This document shows, piece by piece, positions 25,122 to 33,800 of a DNA stretch of 42,101 nt. Within the stretch, counting starts at the first letter, position 1; each line of letters opens with the position of its first letter. The stretch comes from CAJCIY01 sp036379355 (GTDB taxonomy: Bacteria; Actinomycetota; Actinomycetes; Mycobacteriales; CAJCIY01). The notes beneath the pieces are model-generated. The model did not search any database. It saw only the letters and a list, made by a program, of their open reading frames with translations, and was not told where the DNA came from. The translations under genes were made by a program, and so were the position numbers. Location of the stretch: contig DASVGV010000043.1 in assembly GCA_036379355.1 (NCBI GenBank), forward strand, positions 1 to 42,101, written 5' to 3'.

Positions 25122-25138
25122 GAGGAAGGACGCTCCCG

Positions 25139-27151
25139 ATGGCCGACACCGCGCGCCCGCGACCCGACCGCGCGACCGACCGCGCCGACCCGCGGCCCGC
25201 ATCGGGCCCGGGCCGCGGGAGCAGCAACGCGCAGCCGTGGCGCGTGGAGGGCGCCCGCCCGGGTGGTTCTGGCGACCGGGGCGACAGCCCGTGGCGGCGG
25301 ACGTTCCGCCGGTTCGGGCTGTTGTGGGTCGTCGTCGCCCTGTTCGTCCTCAACTGGGCGCTCGCCACCGCGTTCGTGACGCCGTCGCAGCCCAAGGACG
25401 TGCCGTACTCGTACTTCCGGGCCCAGGTTCAGGCCGGCAACGTCACCGAGGTCACGGCCGTCGGCGACGCGATCGACGGCACGTTCAAAGCGCCGACCAC
25501 CCCGCCGGGCGACGGGTCCAAGGCGTTGACGACCTTCAGCACCCACCGGCCCGACTTCGCCAGCGACGACCAGCTCGCGAAGCTGCTGGCGGACAAGGGC
25601 GTCACCGTCAGCGCCAAGCCCCCGCCCGGGCCGTCGCTGCTCGAGCGCATCCTGCTCAGCTTCGGTCCGACGCTGCTGCTGATCGGGCTGGTGCTGTTGT
25701 GGGCTCGGCGGGCCGGGTCCGGCGGAGCCACCGGGCTGGGCCGGCTCGGCAGCTCGCGGGCCAAGCGGTACGAGCCCGAGACGGGGACGCGTACCACGTT
25801 CGCGGACGTCGCCGGCATCGACGAGGTGGCCGGCGAGGTCGCCGAGATCGTCGACTTCCTGCGCAACCCGCAGCGCTACCGGCGGCTCGGCGCCGCGATG
25901 CCGAAGGGCATCCTGCTGGCCGGGCCGCCCGGGACGGGCAAGACGTTGCTCGCCCGGGCCGTCGCGGGAGAGGCGGACGTGCCGTTCTACTCGGTGTCCG
26001 CCTCGGAGTTCATCGAGATGATCGTCGGTGTCGGGGCCAGCCGCGTCCGCGACCTGTTCGAACAGGCCAAGACGCACGCGCCGTCGATCATCTTCATCGA
26101 CGAGCTGGACGCGATCGGGCGGGCGCGGGGTGGCTCGATGAGCATCGGCGGCCACGACGAGCGCGAGCAGACCCTGAACCAGCTGCTGACCGAGATGGAC
26201 GGGTTCACCGGTCGTGAGGACATCGTCGTGCTCGCGGCCACCAACCGGCCGGAGATTCTCGACTCCGCGCTGCTGCGTGCGGGGCGGTTCGACCGCCGGC
26301 TGATGATCAACCCGCCGGACATGAAGGGCCGGCGCGAGATCCTCGACGTCCACGTCCGGTCGGTGCCACTGGACGCGGACGTCGACCTGGACGTCGTCGC
26401 GGCGGCGACGCCGGGCATGGTCGGCGCCGACCTGAAGAACCTCGTCAACGAGGCGGTGCTGGTCACTGCCGGCCGCGACGGCGACCACGTACGCCTGCGC
26501 GACTTCACCGATGCACTGTCGAAGATCCAGCTGGGCAGCGAGCGGCGCATCGTGATCTCGGCCGACGAGCGACGGCGGACCGCGTACCACGAGGCGGGCC
26601 ATGCGCTGCTCGGGCTGCTGACCCCCGGTGCAGACCCGGTACGGAAGATCTCGATCGTGCCCCGAGGACACGCCCTCGGCGTCACGTTCTCCAGCCCGGA
26701 CTCCGACCGCTACTTCCACAGCGAGCCGTACCTGCGGGGGCGGATCGCCGCCATGCTGGCCGGCCGGGCGGCCGAGCACCTGGTGTTCGGCGACGTGACG
26801 ACCGGCGCCGAGAGCGACCTCGAGCAGGCGACCGCGCTGGCGCGGCAGATGGTCGGTCGCTGGGGCATGTCCGAGGAGATCGGCGCCATGTCCGTCCTGC
26901 CCAACCCGCGCCACGGCCAGCCGTCGGTGTTCGACGCGAGCGGCACGTCGCCGGCGACGCAGGAGCTGGTCGAAGCCGAGGCGCGACGCCTGCTGGAGCG
27001 GTGCGCGACCGAGGCGCTCGACGTCCTCACCCGCGAGCGCGCGCGCCTCGACGGCCTGGTCGCCGCGCTGCTGGAGGCCGAGACGCTGGACGAAGGTGAC
27101 ATCTACCGCGCCAGCGGACTGCCCGTCCCACAGCCGGTCTCCCCTGCGTGA
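25139..27151 (+). CDS. ftsH: ATP-dependent zinc metalloprotease FtsH
   Basis: A 670-residue membrane AAA+ protease that degrades misfolded membrane proteins and regulatory substrates. Order: a disordered basic N-terminus (1-55), membrane helix 1 (about 61-80, LLWVVVALFVLNWALATAF), an extracytoplasmic loop, membrane helix 2 (about 175-190), Walker A GPPGTGKT (262-269), Walker B IIFIDELDAIG, the second region of homology (AATNRPEILDSALLRAGRFD), zinc motif HEAGH (484-488) and the third ligand D560 in TGAESDLEQAT. All catalytic residues are present. ATG 25139 has GAGGAAGGA upstream. It directly follows the ABC1 kinase, the place held by whiB7 in mycobacteria. Actinobacteria usually have another ftsH near tilS/hpt, so this may be a second copy, which the window cannot show. 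Confidence 0.95.
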   Translation: MADTARPRPDRATDRADPRPASGPGRGSSNAQPWRVEGARPGGSGDRGDSPWRRTFRRFGLLWVVVALFVLNWALATAFVTPSQPKDVPYSYFRAQVQAGNVTEVTAVGDAIDGTFKAPTTPPGDGSKALTTFSTHRPDFASDDQLAKLLADKGVTVSAKPPPGPSLLERILLSFGPTLLLIGLVLLWARRAGSGGATGLGRLGSSRAKRYEPETGTRTTFADVAGIDEVAGEVAEIVDFLRNPQRYRRLGAAMPKGILLAGPPGTGKTLLARAVAGEADVPFYSVSASEFIEMIVGVGASRVRDLFEQAKTHAPSIIFIDELDAIGRARGGSMSIGGHDEREQTLNQLLTEMDGFTGREDIVVLAATNRPEILDSALLRAGRFDRRLMINPPDMKGRREILDVHVRSVPLDADVDLDVVAAATPGMVGADLKNLVNEAVLVTAGRDGDHVRLRDFTDALSKIQLGSERRIVISADERRRTAYHEAGHALLGLLTPGADPVRKISIVPRGHALGVTFSSPDSDRYFHSEPYLRGRIAAMLAGRAAEHLVFGDVTTGAESDLEQATALARQMVGRWGMSEEIGAMSVLPNPRHGQPSVFDASGTSPATQELVEAEARRLLERCATEALDVLTRERARLDGLVAALLEAETLDEGDIYRASGLPVPQPVSPA

Positions 27152-27163
27152 CCAGCGCGGCCG

Positions 27164-27355
27164 TCACCACCACTCGGTGTCGAGCCGCGCCTCGATGGAC
27201 CGCAGGTTCGTCCGGGCGCACGTCCCGCAGAGGTACTCGACGCCGCGGCCGCGCGGTCCGGCCTGCCGCGTCCACTCCAGCGGCGGCCCGCCGGGGGCCA
27301 CCGCCCCGCACCAGGCGCACGTGGCGGGCGCGTCGCCCCGCGTGTCATCGGTCAC
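27164..27355 (-). CDS. Small four-cysteine zinc-ribbon protein, unknown function
   Basis: A 63-residue protein with CAWC (C13, C16) and CGTC (C43, C46), a typical treble or ribbon zinc site, and a C-terminal helix TNLRSIEARLDTEWW. GTG 27355 lies inside the end of yaaA, overlapping it by 11 bases, so it is probably translated from the same mRNA. Small proteins of this shape are often found downstream of yaaA-like genes in actinobacteria. It ends 12 bases from the convergent ftsH stop. The function is unknown. Confidence 0.75.
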   Translation of the reverse strand: MTDDTRGDAPATCAWCGAVAPGGPPLEWTRQAGPRGRGVEYLCGTCARTNLRSIEARLDTEWW

Positions 27356-28094
27356 CGCGCACCACCAGCTCGACCTCGCCGCCCGCGTCGCCCGCCACCC
27401 GGTAGCCGCCGGGACCTACCCAGCCGTCCAGGCCGTGCGGCCCGCGCACCTGCCCGTCCACGAGCACCCGAGCCAGCGCGCCCTTCACCGTCTTGTTGTC
27501 GTGCCCGACGACGGTGCGCCGGCCCCCGGCCTCCCGGACGACGCGGACCGTCCAGACGGCCGCCGCGCCGTCGAGCGGCCCGACCGCCGCCGCGTACGCC
27601 GCCGGCAGCAGGTTCCACACGACCGCGCCGCGCGCGTGCTCGCCGATGACCGGCGTGAGCCGAGGCCGCCACCAGGCGGCCAGCCGGCCGAGCGTCGGGA
27701 CCCGGGCGCCGATCGGCAGCTTGTACGCGGGCACCGGGTCGTCGCCCCGGACGGCACCCCACAGGCCGGACACGATGACGACGTCGCGGTCGAGCGCCGC
27801 GCGCAGCCCTGCCGGCGCGCCCGCGACGTCGAGCGCCTCGTAGAGCACGCCCGTGTAGCGCCAGAGCGCAGGCAGGCACGGCGCATCGTCGACCGCCCGG
27901 TTCAGTTCCATGGCGGAGCGGGTGGCCGCCGGGCCCACTCCCAACTGACCAACGTCGAAGTCCCTGCGGCGCAGTGCTTTTCGTACGCGCGCCCGGTCAC
28001 GCTCGAGGGACGCGAACGCTCCCGGCCGCCGGGCGCGGTCGCCCCCGGCGGCCTTCCGCTCCGACGGCGGCAGCAGGACGACGACCCGGGTCAC
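27345..28094 (-). CDS. yaaA: Peroxide stress protein YaaA (DUF328 family)
   Basis: A 249-residue cytosolic protein. Family signatures are the N-terminal LLPPSERKAAGG, RALRRRDFDVGQLG, the YTGVLYEALD segment, VSGLWGAVRGDDPVPAYKLPIG, and the C-terminal HDNKTVKGALARVLV. In E. coli YaaA limits intracellular iron and protects DNA during peroxide stress. GTG 28094 overlaps the stop of the preceding crotonase as GTGA, so both are in one operon with the small zinc-ribbon gene downstream. Its presence with a crotonase has no obvious metabolic meaning. Confidence in the family is high; the role is inferred from homologues. Confidence 0.9.
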   Translation of the reverse strand: MTRVVVLLPPSERKAAGGDRARRPGAFASLERDRARVRKALRRRDFDVGQLGVGPAATRSAMELNRAVDDAPCLPALWRYTGVLYEALDVAGAPAGLRAALDRDVVIVSGLWGAVRGDDPVPAYKLPIGARVPTLGRLAAWWRPRLTPVIGEHARGAVVWNLLPAAYAAAVGPLDGAAAVWTVRVVREAGGRRTVVGHDNKTVKGALARVLVDGQVRGPHGLDGWVGPGGYRVAGDAGGEVELVVRGDR

Positions 28095-28855
28095 GCGGGC
28101 GAGCCGTGCCGGCCCGCCCCGCCGGCGAACCGGGCCGCCCCCTCGGCGGCGCCGGCGGCGAGCGACGTCAGGCCGTGCGCGTACTCCGTGGCGAGCCCCT
28201 CGGCGACCGACCGGCCGAGGGCGTCGTAGACCGACAGCCGGTCCTCGCGCAGGCAGGTCTGAGGCAGGGCGGCGAGCTCGTGGGCCAGGGCCTCGGCGGC
28301 GGCCCGCGCGCCGCCCGCGGGAACGACGCGGTCGACGAGCCCCATCGCCAGAGCCTCGTCGGCCTCGACGCCGCGGCCGGTGAGGATCAGGTCCAGCGCC
28401 CTGCCCAGTCCGACGACCTGCGGCAGCCGTACGGTGCCGCCGTCGACGAGTGGCACGCCCCAGCGGCGGCAGTACACGCCGAGGACCGCGCCGCGCCCGG
28501 CGACGCGCAGGTCGCACCACAGCGCCAGTTCGAGGCCGCCGGCCACGGCCGGCCCCTCGATGGCGGCGATCACCGGCTTGGCCAGCGCCATGCGCGTGGG
28601 CCCCATCGGGCCGTCACCGCCCGCGGTGACCCGGTTGCCGGCGCCGGCGGCGACCGCCTTGAGGTCGGCGCCCGCGCAGAACACCGTGGCGGACCCCGTG
28701 AGCACGGCGACACTCGCCGCCTCGTCGGCATCGAAGTCGCGGAATGCGCCGGCCAGCGCCGCAGCGGTCGGCCGGTCGACGGCGTTGCGCCGGTCCGGTC
28801 GGTCCAGCACGACCGTCGTGACCGGTCCGTCGCGTTCCACCCGTACCGCCGGCAT
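28091..28855 (-). CDS. Enoyl-CoA hydratase/isomerase family protein
   Basis: A 254-residue crotonase. FCAGADLKAVA near 63-73 and AAIEGPAVAGGLELALWCDLR near 99-119 form the CoA pocket. The first catalytic glutamate position is retained (GGLELAL), while the second reads PLVDGGT, with Asp in the neighbourhood. Of the three crotonases in the window this is the one best equipped for hydration. ATG 28855 is preceded by TAGGGT with an eight-base gap, so the mRNA is nearly leaderless. It is first in an operon with yaaA and the zinc-ribbon gene. It is divergent from the GNAT gene, with 43 bases between their starts. Confidence 0.9.
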   Translation of the reverse strand: MPAVRVERDGPVTTVVLDRPDRRNAVDRPTAAALAGAFRDFDADEAASVAVLTGSATVFCAGADLKAVAAGAGNRVTAGGDGPMGPTRMALAKPVIAAIEGPAVAGGLELALWCDLRVAGRGAVLGVYCRRWGVPLVDGGTVRLPQVVGLGRALDLILTGRGVEADEALAMGLVDRVVPAGGARAAAEALAHELAALPQTCLREDRLSVYDALGRSVAEGLATEYAHGLTSLAAGAAEGAARFAGGAGRHGSPA

Positions 28856-28898
28856 GACCCGCGACCCTAGACGCGGCAGTGACCTGTTGGATGGTTCG

Positions 28899-29717
28899 GT
28901 GACCGCAGCCCCCTGGACCCGCGCCGGCCACGAGGCGCTGGGCCGCCCGGACCTGCAGCAGGTGCGCGAGATCGAACGGCTCGCGGCCCGGGCGTGGCCC
29001 GCGCTCGAACGGCAGTCGCTCGGTGGCTGGGTGCTGCGGGCGGCCGGCGGGGTCAGCCGCCGGACCAACAGTGCCTGGCCCCGATCGGCGAGCACCCTGA
29101 CGGTCGGCCAGCTGCTGCGCGCGACGACAGCCTGGTACGGGGCGCGTGGCCTGCCGCCGATCATCGCGCTGTCGCCCGCCTCAGAGCCGCGGAACCTCGC
29201 CGACCGCCTCGGCGCCGGAGAGGCTGGCTGGGGCGTCGACGGCGAGACGCTCGTCCTGGCCGGGCCGGCAGCAGGTCGGGCCCACGAGGAGGTCACGGTC
29301 TCGCCGGTGCCGGACGAGGACTGGTGGTCGGTGGCCGGGCAGGTGACGCCGGCGCACTTCGACGGGCCGCGGCGGCCGGTGGCGCAGGCGATCCTGCAGG
29401 CGATCTCGCGGCAGTGCGGGTACGCCGTGGCGCGCGACGGCGGCGGCCCGGTGGCGGTGGGCCGCGCCGTCGTGGACGGCTCGTCGGTCGGCGTCTTCAG
29501 CATGGGCACGGTGCCGGACCGGCGCGGCGAGGGGCACGGGCGGAAGGTGTTGGAGTCCCTGTGCGCGTGGGGGATCCAGGCCGGCGCGGACACCGCGTGG
29601 CTCCAGGTCGAGGTGGGCAACGCCCCGGCCCGGCGGCTCTACGACGGACTCGAGCCGGTCTTCACCTACGCGTACGCGACCCGCCTGGGTCAGCTGCCGC
29701 CGACCGCACCCTCGTAG
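28899..29717 (+). CDS. GNAT family N-acetyltransferase
   Basis: A 272-residue acetyl-CoA-dependent N-acetyltransferase. The C-terminal half is a complete GNAT domain: motif A, DRRGEGHGRKVLESL (acetyl-CoA pyrophosphate loop at about 207-221), and the motif B segment VEVGNAPARRLYDGL with the NxAxxLY signature (241-248). The N-terminal half (LQQVREIERLAARAWPALERQSLGGWVLRAAGG) is the extension seen in a large set of actinobacterial GNATs of unknown substrate. GTG 28899 is chosen; an in-frame TTG at 28887 is possible. The stop overlaps the convergent secreted-repeat gene tail to tail by 28 bases (29690-29717). Confidence 0.88.
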   Translation: MTAAPWTRAGHEALGRPDLQQVREIERLAARAWPALERQSLGGWVLRAAGGVSRRTNSAWPRSASTLTVGQLLRATTAWYGARGLPPIIALSPASEPRNLADRLGAGEAGWGVDGETLVLAGPAAGRAHEEVTVSPVPDEDWWSVAGQVTPAHFDGPRRPVAQAILQAISRQCGYAVARDGGGPVAVGRAVVDGSSVGVFSMGTVPDRRGEGHGRKVLESLCAWGIQAGADTAWLQVEVGNAPARRLYDGLEPVFTYAYATRLGQLPPTAPS

Positions 29718-30877
29718 TCGACGACCAACTGGGTGGGTCCGGTGCCGCCGACGTACAGGGAGACCTGGTTGCTTGCCCCGACGGGGACGACGACGGTCTG
29801 CGCCGTCGTCAGTCCCGGCGTGAACTGCAGCTCGCTGGTCGCCGGGCGGGAGCTGCCGCCGGGGTACGCGACGACGTAACCCACCCCGGTCGCGCCGGTC
29901 GCGGTGAGGTTGAGGGCGACAGCGCTCGTTCCCGGCGGCACCTGGGCCGCGGTCAGGGTCACGGTCTGGGCACCGGTGAGCGGCCCGGGGGGCAGCCCGT
30001 TCGCCGCGCGCGAGTCCGCGATGCGGGCGGGCGTCGCGGCCGTGAAGGTCGAGCCCTGCGGTGCGTACGCGAACAGGTCGACCACGATGTTCACCGGCGC
30101 GCCGCGGACGGTGAAGGACACCGTGCCTGACGTGGGGGTGACGTAGACCAGGTTGCTGGCCGTGGTCCCTTCCGCGTAGTTCACCGAGCTGGACGCGGGG
30201 ACCGCGCCGCCCGAGTACGCGACGACGTTTCCGGGTCCGCCCGCCCCGGTCACCGTCACGTTGAGGGCCAGGACCCCCGACCCCGCCGGGGCCGCACTCG
30301 CCGGGATGGGGAGCGTCACGGTGCCCGACTGCGGGCCGGTCGCGGCGAAGCCGAGGCCGCTGCGGCTGTCGGCGATGCGCTGCGGCTCGACGCCGGTGAG
30401 CGCCGTGGCGGCGAAGAAGCCCTGCTGGTCGACGACGAGCTGGGTCGGGGCACCCGACACGGTCAGGTCGATCTTGCCGTTCGCCGGCACCAGGATGTCG
30501 ACGGCGCTGGAGTACGTGACCCCCTGCGTGAAGTTGACGTTGCTCGTCGCGGGCGCCTGGGCGCCGTCGGGATAGGCGGTGACGTACCCCGTGCCCGCGG
30601 ACTGCGTCGTCGTCACCGTCAGCTCGACGGTCGCGCCGGCCGGTACGTCGCTGCCGACGTGCACCTGGACGAAGCCGGACACCGGGCCCGCGAACGGGCC
30701 GGTGCGGGTGTCGAGCAGCCGAGCCTGATCCACGGTGAAGCCGCTCGAGGAGGCGCGGGGGGCGCCGGCCGCGACGGCGGGCAGCGATCCGGCGGCGAGC
30801 GCCAGGACGACCGATGCCGCCGCGACGAGGAGCCGCCGGCCGCTGACGCTGCGAGACGCGAGTCGTGAGGTGGTCAT
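29690..30877 (-). CDS. Secreted protein with three tandem RLLDTR-type repeats
   Basis: A 395-residue exported protein. A signal peptide (about 14-37, LLVAAASVVLALAAGSLPAVAAGA) precedes three tandem beta-rich modules of about 115 residues, beginning RLLDTR (53), RIADSR (167) and RIADSR (285). Each runs through a GxGxVxAY segment and ends with QLVVD, NIVVD or QLVVD. This module is frequent in secreted actinobacterial proteins, often attached to cell-wall amidases or proteases; here there is no enzymatic domain. The function is unknown, possibly surface or wall binding. Its ATG (30877) overlaps the hrpA stop as ATGA (30874-30877), so it depends on hrpA translation unless it has an internal promoter, which is odd for a secreted protein. 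Confidence 0.85.
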   Translation of the reverse strand: MTTSRLASRSVSGRRLLVAAASVVLALAAGSLPAVAAGAPRASSSGFTVDQARLLDTRTGPFAGPVSGFVQVHVGSDVPAGATVELTVTTTQSAGTGYVTAYPDGAQAPATSNVNFTQGVTYSSAVDILVPANGKIDLTVSGAPTQLVVDQQGFFAATALTGVEPQRIADSRSGLGFAATGPQSGTVTLPIPASAAPAGSGVLALNVTVTGAGGPGNVVAYSGGAVPASSSVNYAEGTTASNLVYVTPTSGTVSFTVRGAPVNIVVDLFAYAPQGSTFTAATPARIADSRAANGLPPGPLTGAQTVTLTAAQVPPGTSAVALNLTATGATGVGYVVAYPGGSSRPATSELQFTPGLTTAQTVVVPVGASNQVSLYVGGTGPTQLVVDYEGAVGGS

Positions 30878-33800
30878 GCGTCCACACTCTCGTCGATCCT
30901 GCGCAGGATTCGCGGGACGGACACGGGGCCCTTGGCTCCCACCGTCTGGGCGAACAGGCTCACCCGCAGCTCCTCGATCAGCCAGCGGATCTCGTCGCGC
31001 GCCGGTCCGGGCGGCATCGCCGACCACTCGGCGGTGACCGCGCGAACGTCGTCGCTGCGCACCGCGTCCCGCGGAGAGCGCCGCGCCGCGCGGACCTCGT
31101 CGGCCCTCAGGTAGCGGACGATGTCCGGCAGCCGGGCGGCGCCGACCTCCGTGACGAACCCGGGATGCACCAGGGCCCGATGGTGTGCGCGGATGTCCTG
31201 TCCCATCGGACCACCGAGGTCGAGCGCGTCGAGGCGGCGTCCGACGTCGAAGATCTGCTGCACGTCGTCGAGGATCGCCGACATCGCCGCGGCGAGGTCG
31301 GCCCGCACCCGCTCGCGCTGCGCGTCGAAGGCCGCGGCGTCGCGCGGGTCGGCGGTCATGAGGCTGTCGGCGGCCGCATCGGCGCAGTCCGCGAGCAGGG
31401 CGGCCGGGGAGTCGTACGGCCCGCTGCCGAGGGTCAGCTTGGCGCGGGTGTCGAGGCGGTCGGCCACCGCCACGAACGGCGACGGGATCGACAGCAGGAT
31501 GAGGCGGCGCACGCCGGCGTGATGCACGTCCGGCGCCGGTGAGGGCAGGACGCGCAGCGCGACGGAGGACCCCTCGTCGACGAGCGCCGGCCAGCCGACG
31601 ACCTCGCCGTGCTGGACCCGCTCGGGAATCTCGCCGACGGTCCAGGCGGTGAGGCCGGCAACTTCGAGATCGGCGGCGGCGCGCGAGACCGCCTGCCGTA
31701 CCAGTGGCTCCAGCTGCGTACGTAGCCTCGCGAGGTCCTTGCCGGAGCCGACCTCCTCGCCGTTCTCCCCGAGGACCCGGTACGTGGGGCGGAGCCGGTC
31801 GGGCACCCGCTCGAGGTCCCAGGCGTCGACCGGGACGACGACTCCTCGCTGCCGGCGTACTTGCTGCGACAAGGCGGTGAGCAGGTCGCCGTCAGCCCGT
31901 CGCAGGCCGGGCACGAGCGCCCGCGCCGTGTCCGGAGCGGGGACGAGCGGGACACGCAGCGCCTTCGGCAGGGTCTTGATCAGGGCAGCGACGAGCTCCT
32001 CGCGCAGGCCCGGAACCTGCCAGCCCAGGTCTGCCTCGCTGATGCGGCCGAGCTGCGCGAGCGGCACGTCGACAGTCACGCCGTCGTCGGCGGCGCCCGG
32101 CTCGAAGGCGTAGTGCAGGTCGAAGTTGAGGTCGCCCGAGACCCAGACCGTGGGGTGGCCCGTGTCGTCGACCGGTTCGCGCACGAGGCCGGCCGCGGAC
32201 ATGTCCAGCAGATCCGGGTGCTCGCGTCGCTCGGCCTTCCACCACCGGTCGAACGTGACCGTGCCGACGACGTGGTCGGGCACGCGCGCGGCGTAGAACT
32301 CGTACCGCGCCTCCTCGTCGGGGACGAGCTCCGGCCGGCGGGTACGGGTAGCGAGCGCATCCAGGTCGGCGAGCACGGTCGCGTTGTGCGCCCAGAAGGC
32401 GTGGTGCGTACGCCACTCCCCCGCCGCGAGCGCCTCCCGGACGAACAGCTCGTGGCACAGGGCCGGGTCGATGCGCGCGTACTGCACCGCGCGCCGGGCG
32501 ACGATCGGGACGCCGTACAGCGTCACCCGCTCGTACGCGACCACGCTCCCGCGCGAGAGCGACCAGTGCGGCTCCGAGTACGACCGCGCCAGCAGGTGGG
32601 CGCCGACCTCCTCGACCCAGGCCGGCTCGACGCGGGCGACCTGGCGCGCGTACAGGCGGGTGGTCTCGACGAGCTCGGCCGCGACGACCAGTGGCGGAGG
32701 CTTGCGGGCCAGCGGCGTGCCGGGGGCGATGGTGAAGCGGGTGCCGCGGGCGCCCTGGTAGTCCCGGCGGTCCACCCGCAGCCCGACGTGTGACAGGAGG
32801 CCGGCGAGCAGGCAGCGGGTCACGGTCGCCGCGTCTCCGGACGCGTCCGGGTCGAGCCGCAGCCCGCGCACCGCCCGGCGCAGCTGGCCGTGCAGGTCCT
32901 GCCATTCGCGTACGCGCAGGTAGTGCAGGTGCTCCCGTTTGCACAGCCGGCGGAAAGCGTTGCCGGACAGCGCTTCCTGCTGCTCGGCGAGGTAGCGCCA
33001 GAGGTTCAGCCACGCGAGCAGGTCCGACGCCGGCTCGGCGAACCGCGCATGCAGCGCGTCGGCTTGCTGCTGCTGGTCCAGTGGCCGCTCCCGCGGGTCC
33101 TGGATCGACAGCGCCGCCACGATGACGAGGATCTCGGCGAGGCAGCCACGCGAACCGGCCTCGACCACCATGCGGGCGAGGCGCGGGTCGAGCGGCAGGC
33201 GCGCGAGGTGGCGGCCGACGCGGGTCAGGCGGCCGCCGTCGAGAGCCCCGAGCTCCTCGAGCAGCTGGCGCCCGTCGCGGACCGCCCGCGGGTCCGGCGC
33301 GTCGACGAACGGGAAGTCGCCGACCTCGCCGAGCCCGAGCGCGGCCATCTGCAGCAGCACCGAGGCCAGGTTCGTCCGGACGATTTCGGGATCGGTGAAC
33401 TCGGGCCGGCTCGCGAAGTCGTCCTCGTCGTACAGGCGGATGCAGACACCGTCGGCGACGCGGCCGCAGCGCCCCGCGCGCTGGGCGGCGGACGCCCGGC
33501 TGACCGGCTCGACCGGCAGCCGTTGCACTTTCGTACGCCTGCTGTAGCGGGAGATCCGGGCGGTGCCGCAGTCGACGACGTACCGGATGCCCGGCACCGT
33601 GAGGGACGTCTCGGCCACGTTGGTTGCCAGGACGATGCGCCGTCCGCGGTGGGGGGCGAACACGCGATGCTGCTCGGCGGCGGACAACCGGCCGAACAGC
33701 GGGACCACCTCGTCGTCGCCGCCGCGCAGGGCCTCGGACGCGTCGCGGATCTCCCGCTCGCCGGACAGGAACACGAGGACGTCGCCGGGCCCTTCGCGGC

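Noticed and set aside
24995..25138. A whiB7 gene or its upstream peptide between the ABC1 kinase and ftsH
   Set aside because: The 144-bp gap is too short and neither strand shows the four-cysteine pattern or GVWGG motif of WhiB proteins.
29690..30877. CRISPR or tandem DNA repeat array at the repeat protein
   Set aside because: The repeats are at protein level, about 115 residues long and strongly diverged in DNA, with no short direct repeats or spacers.
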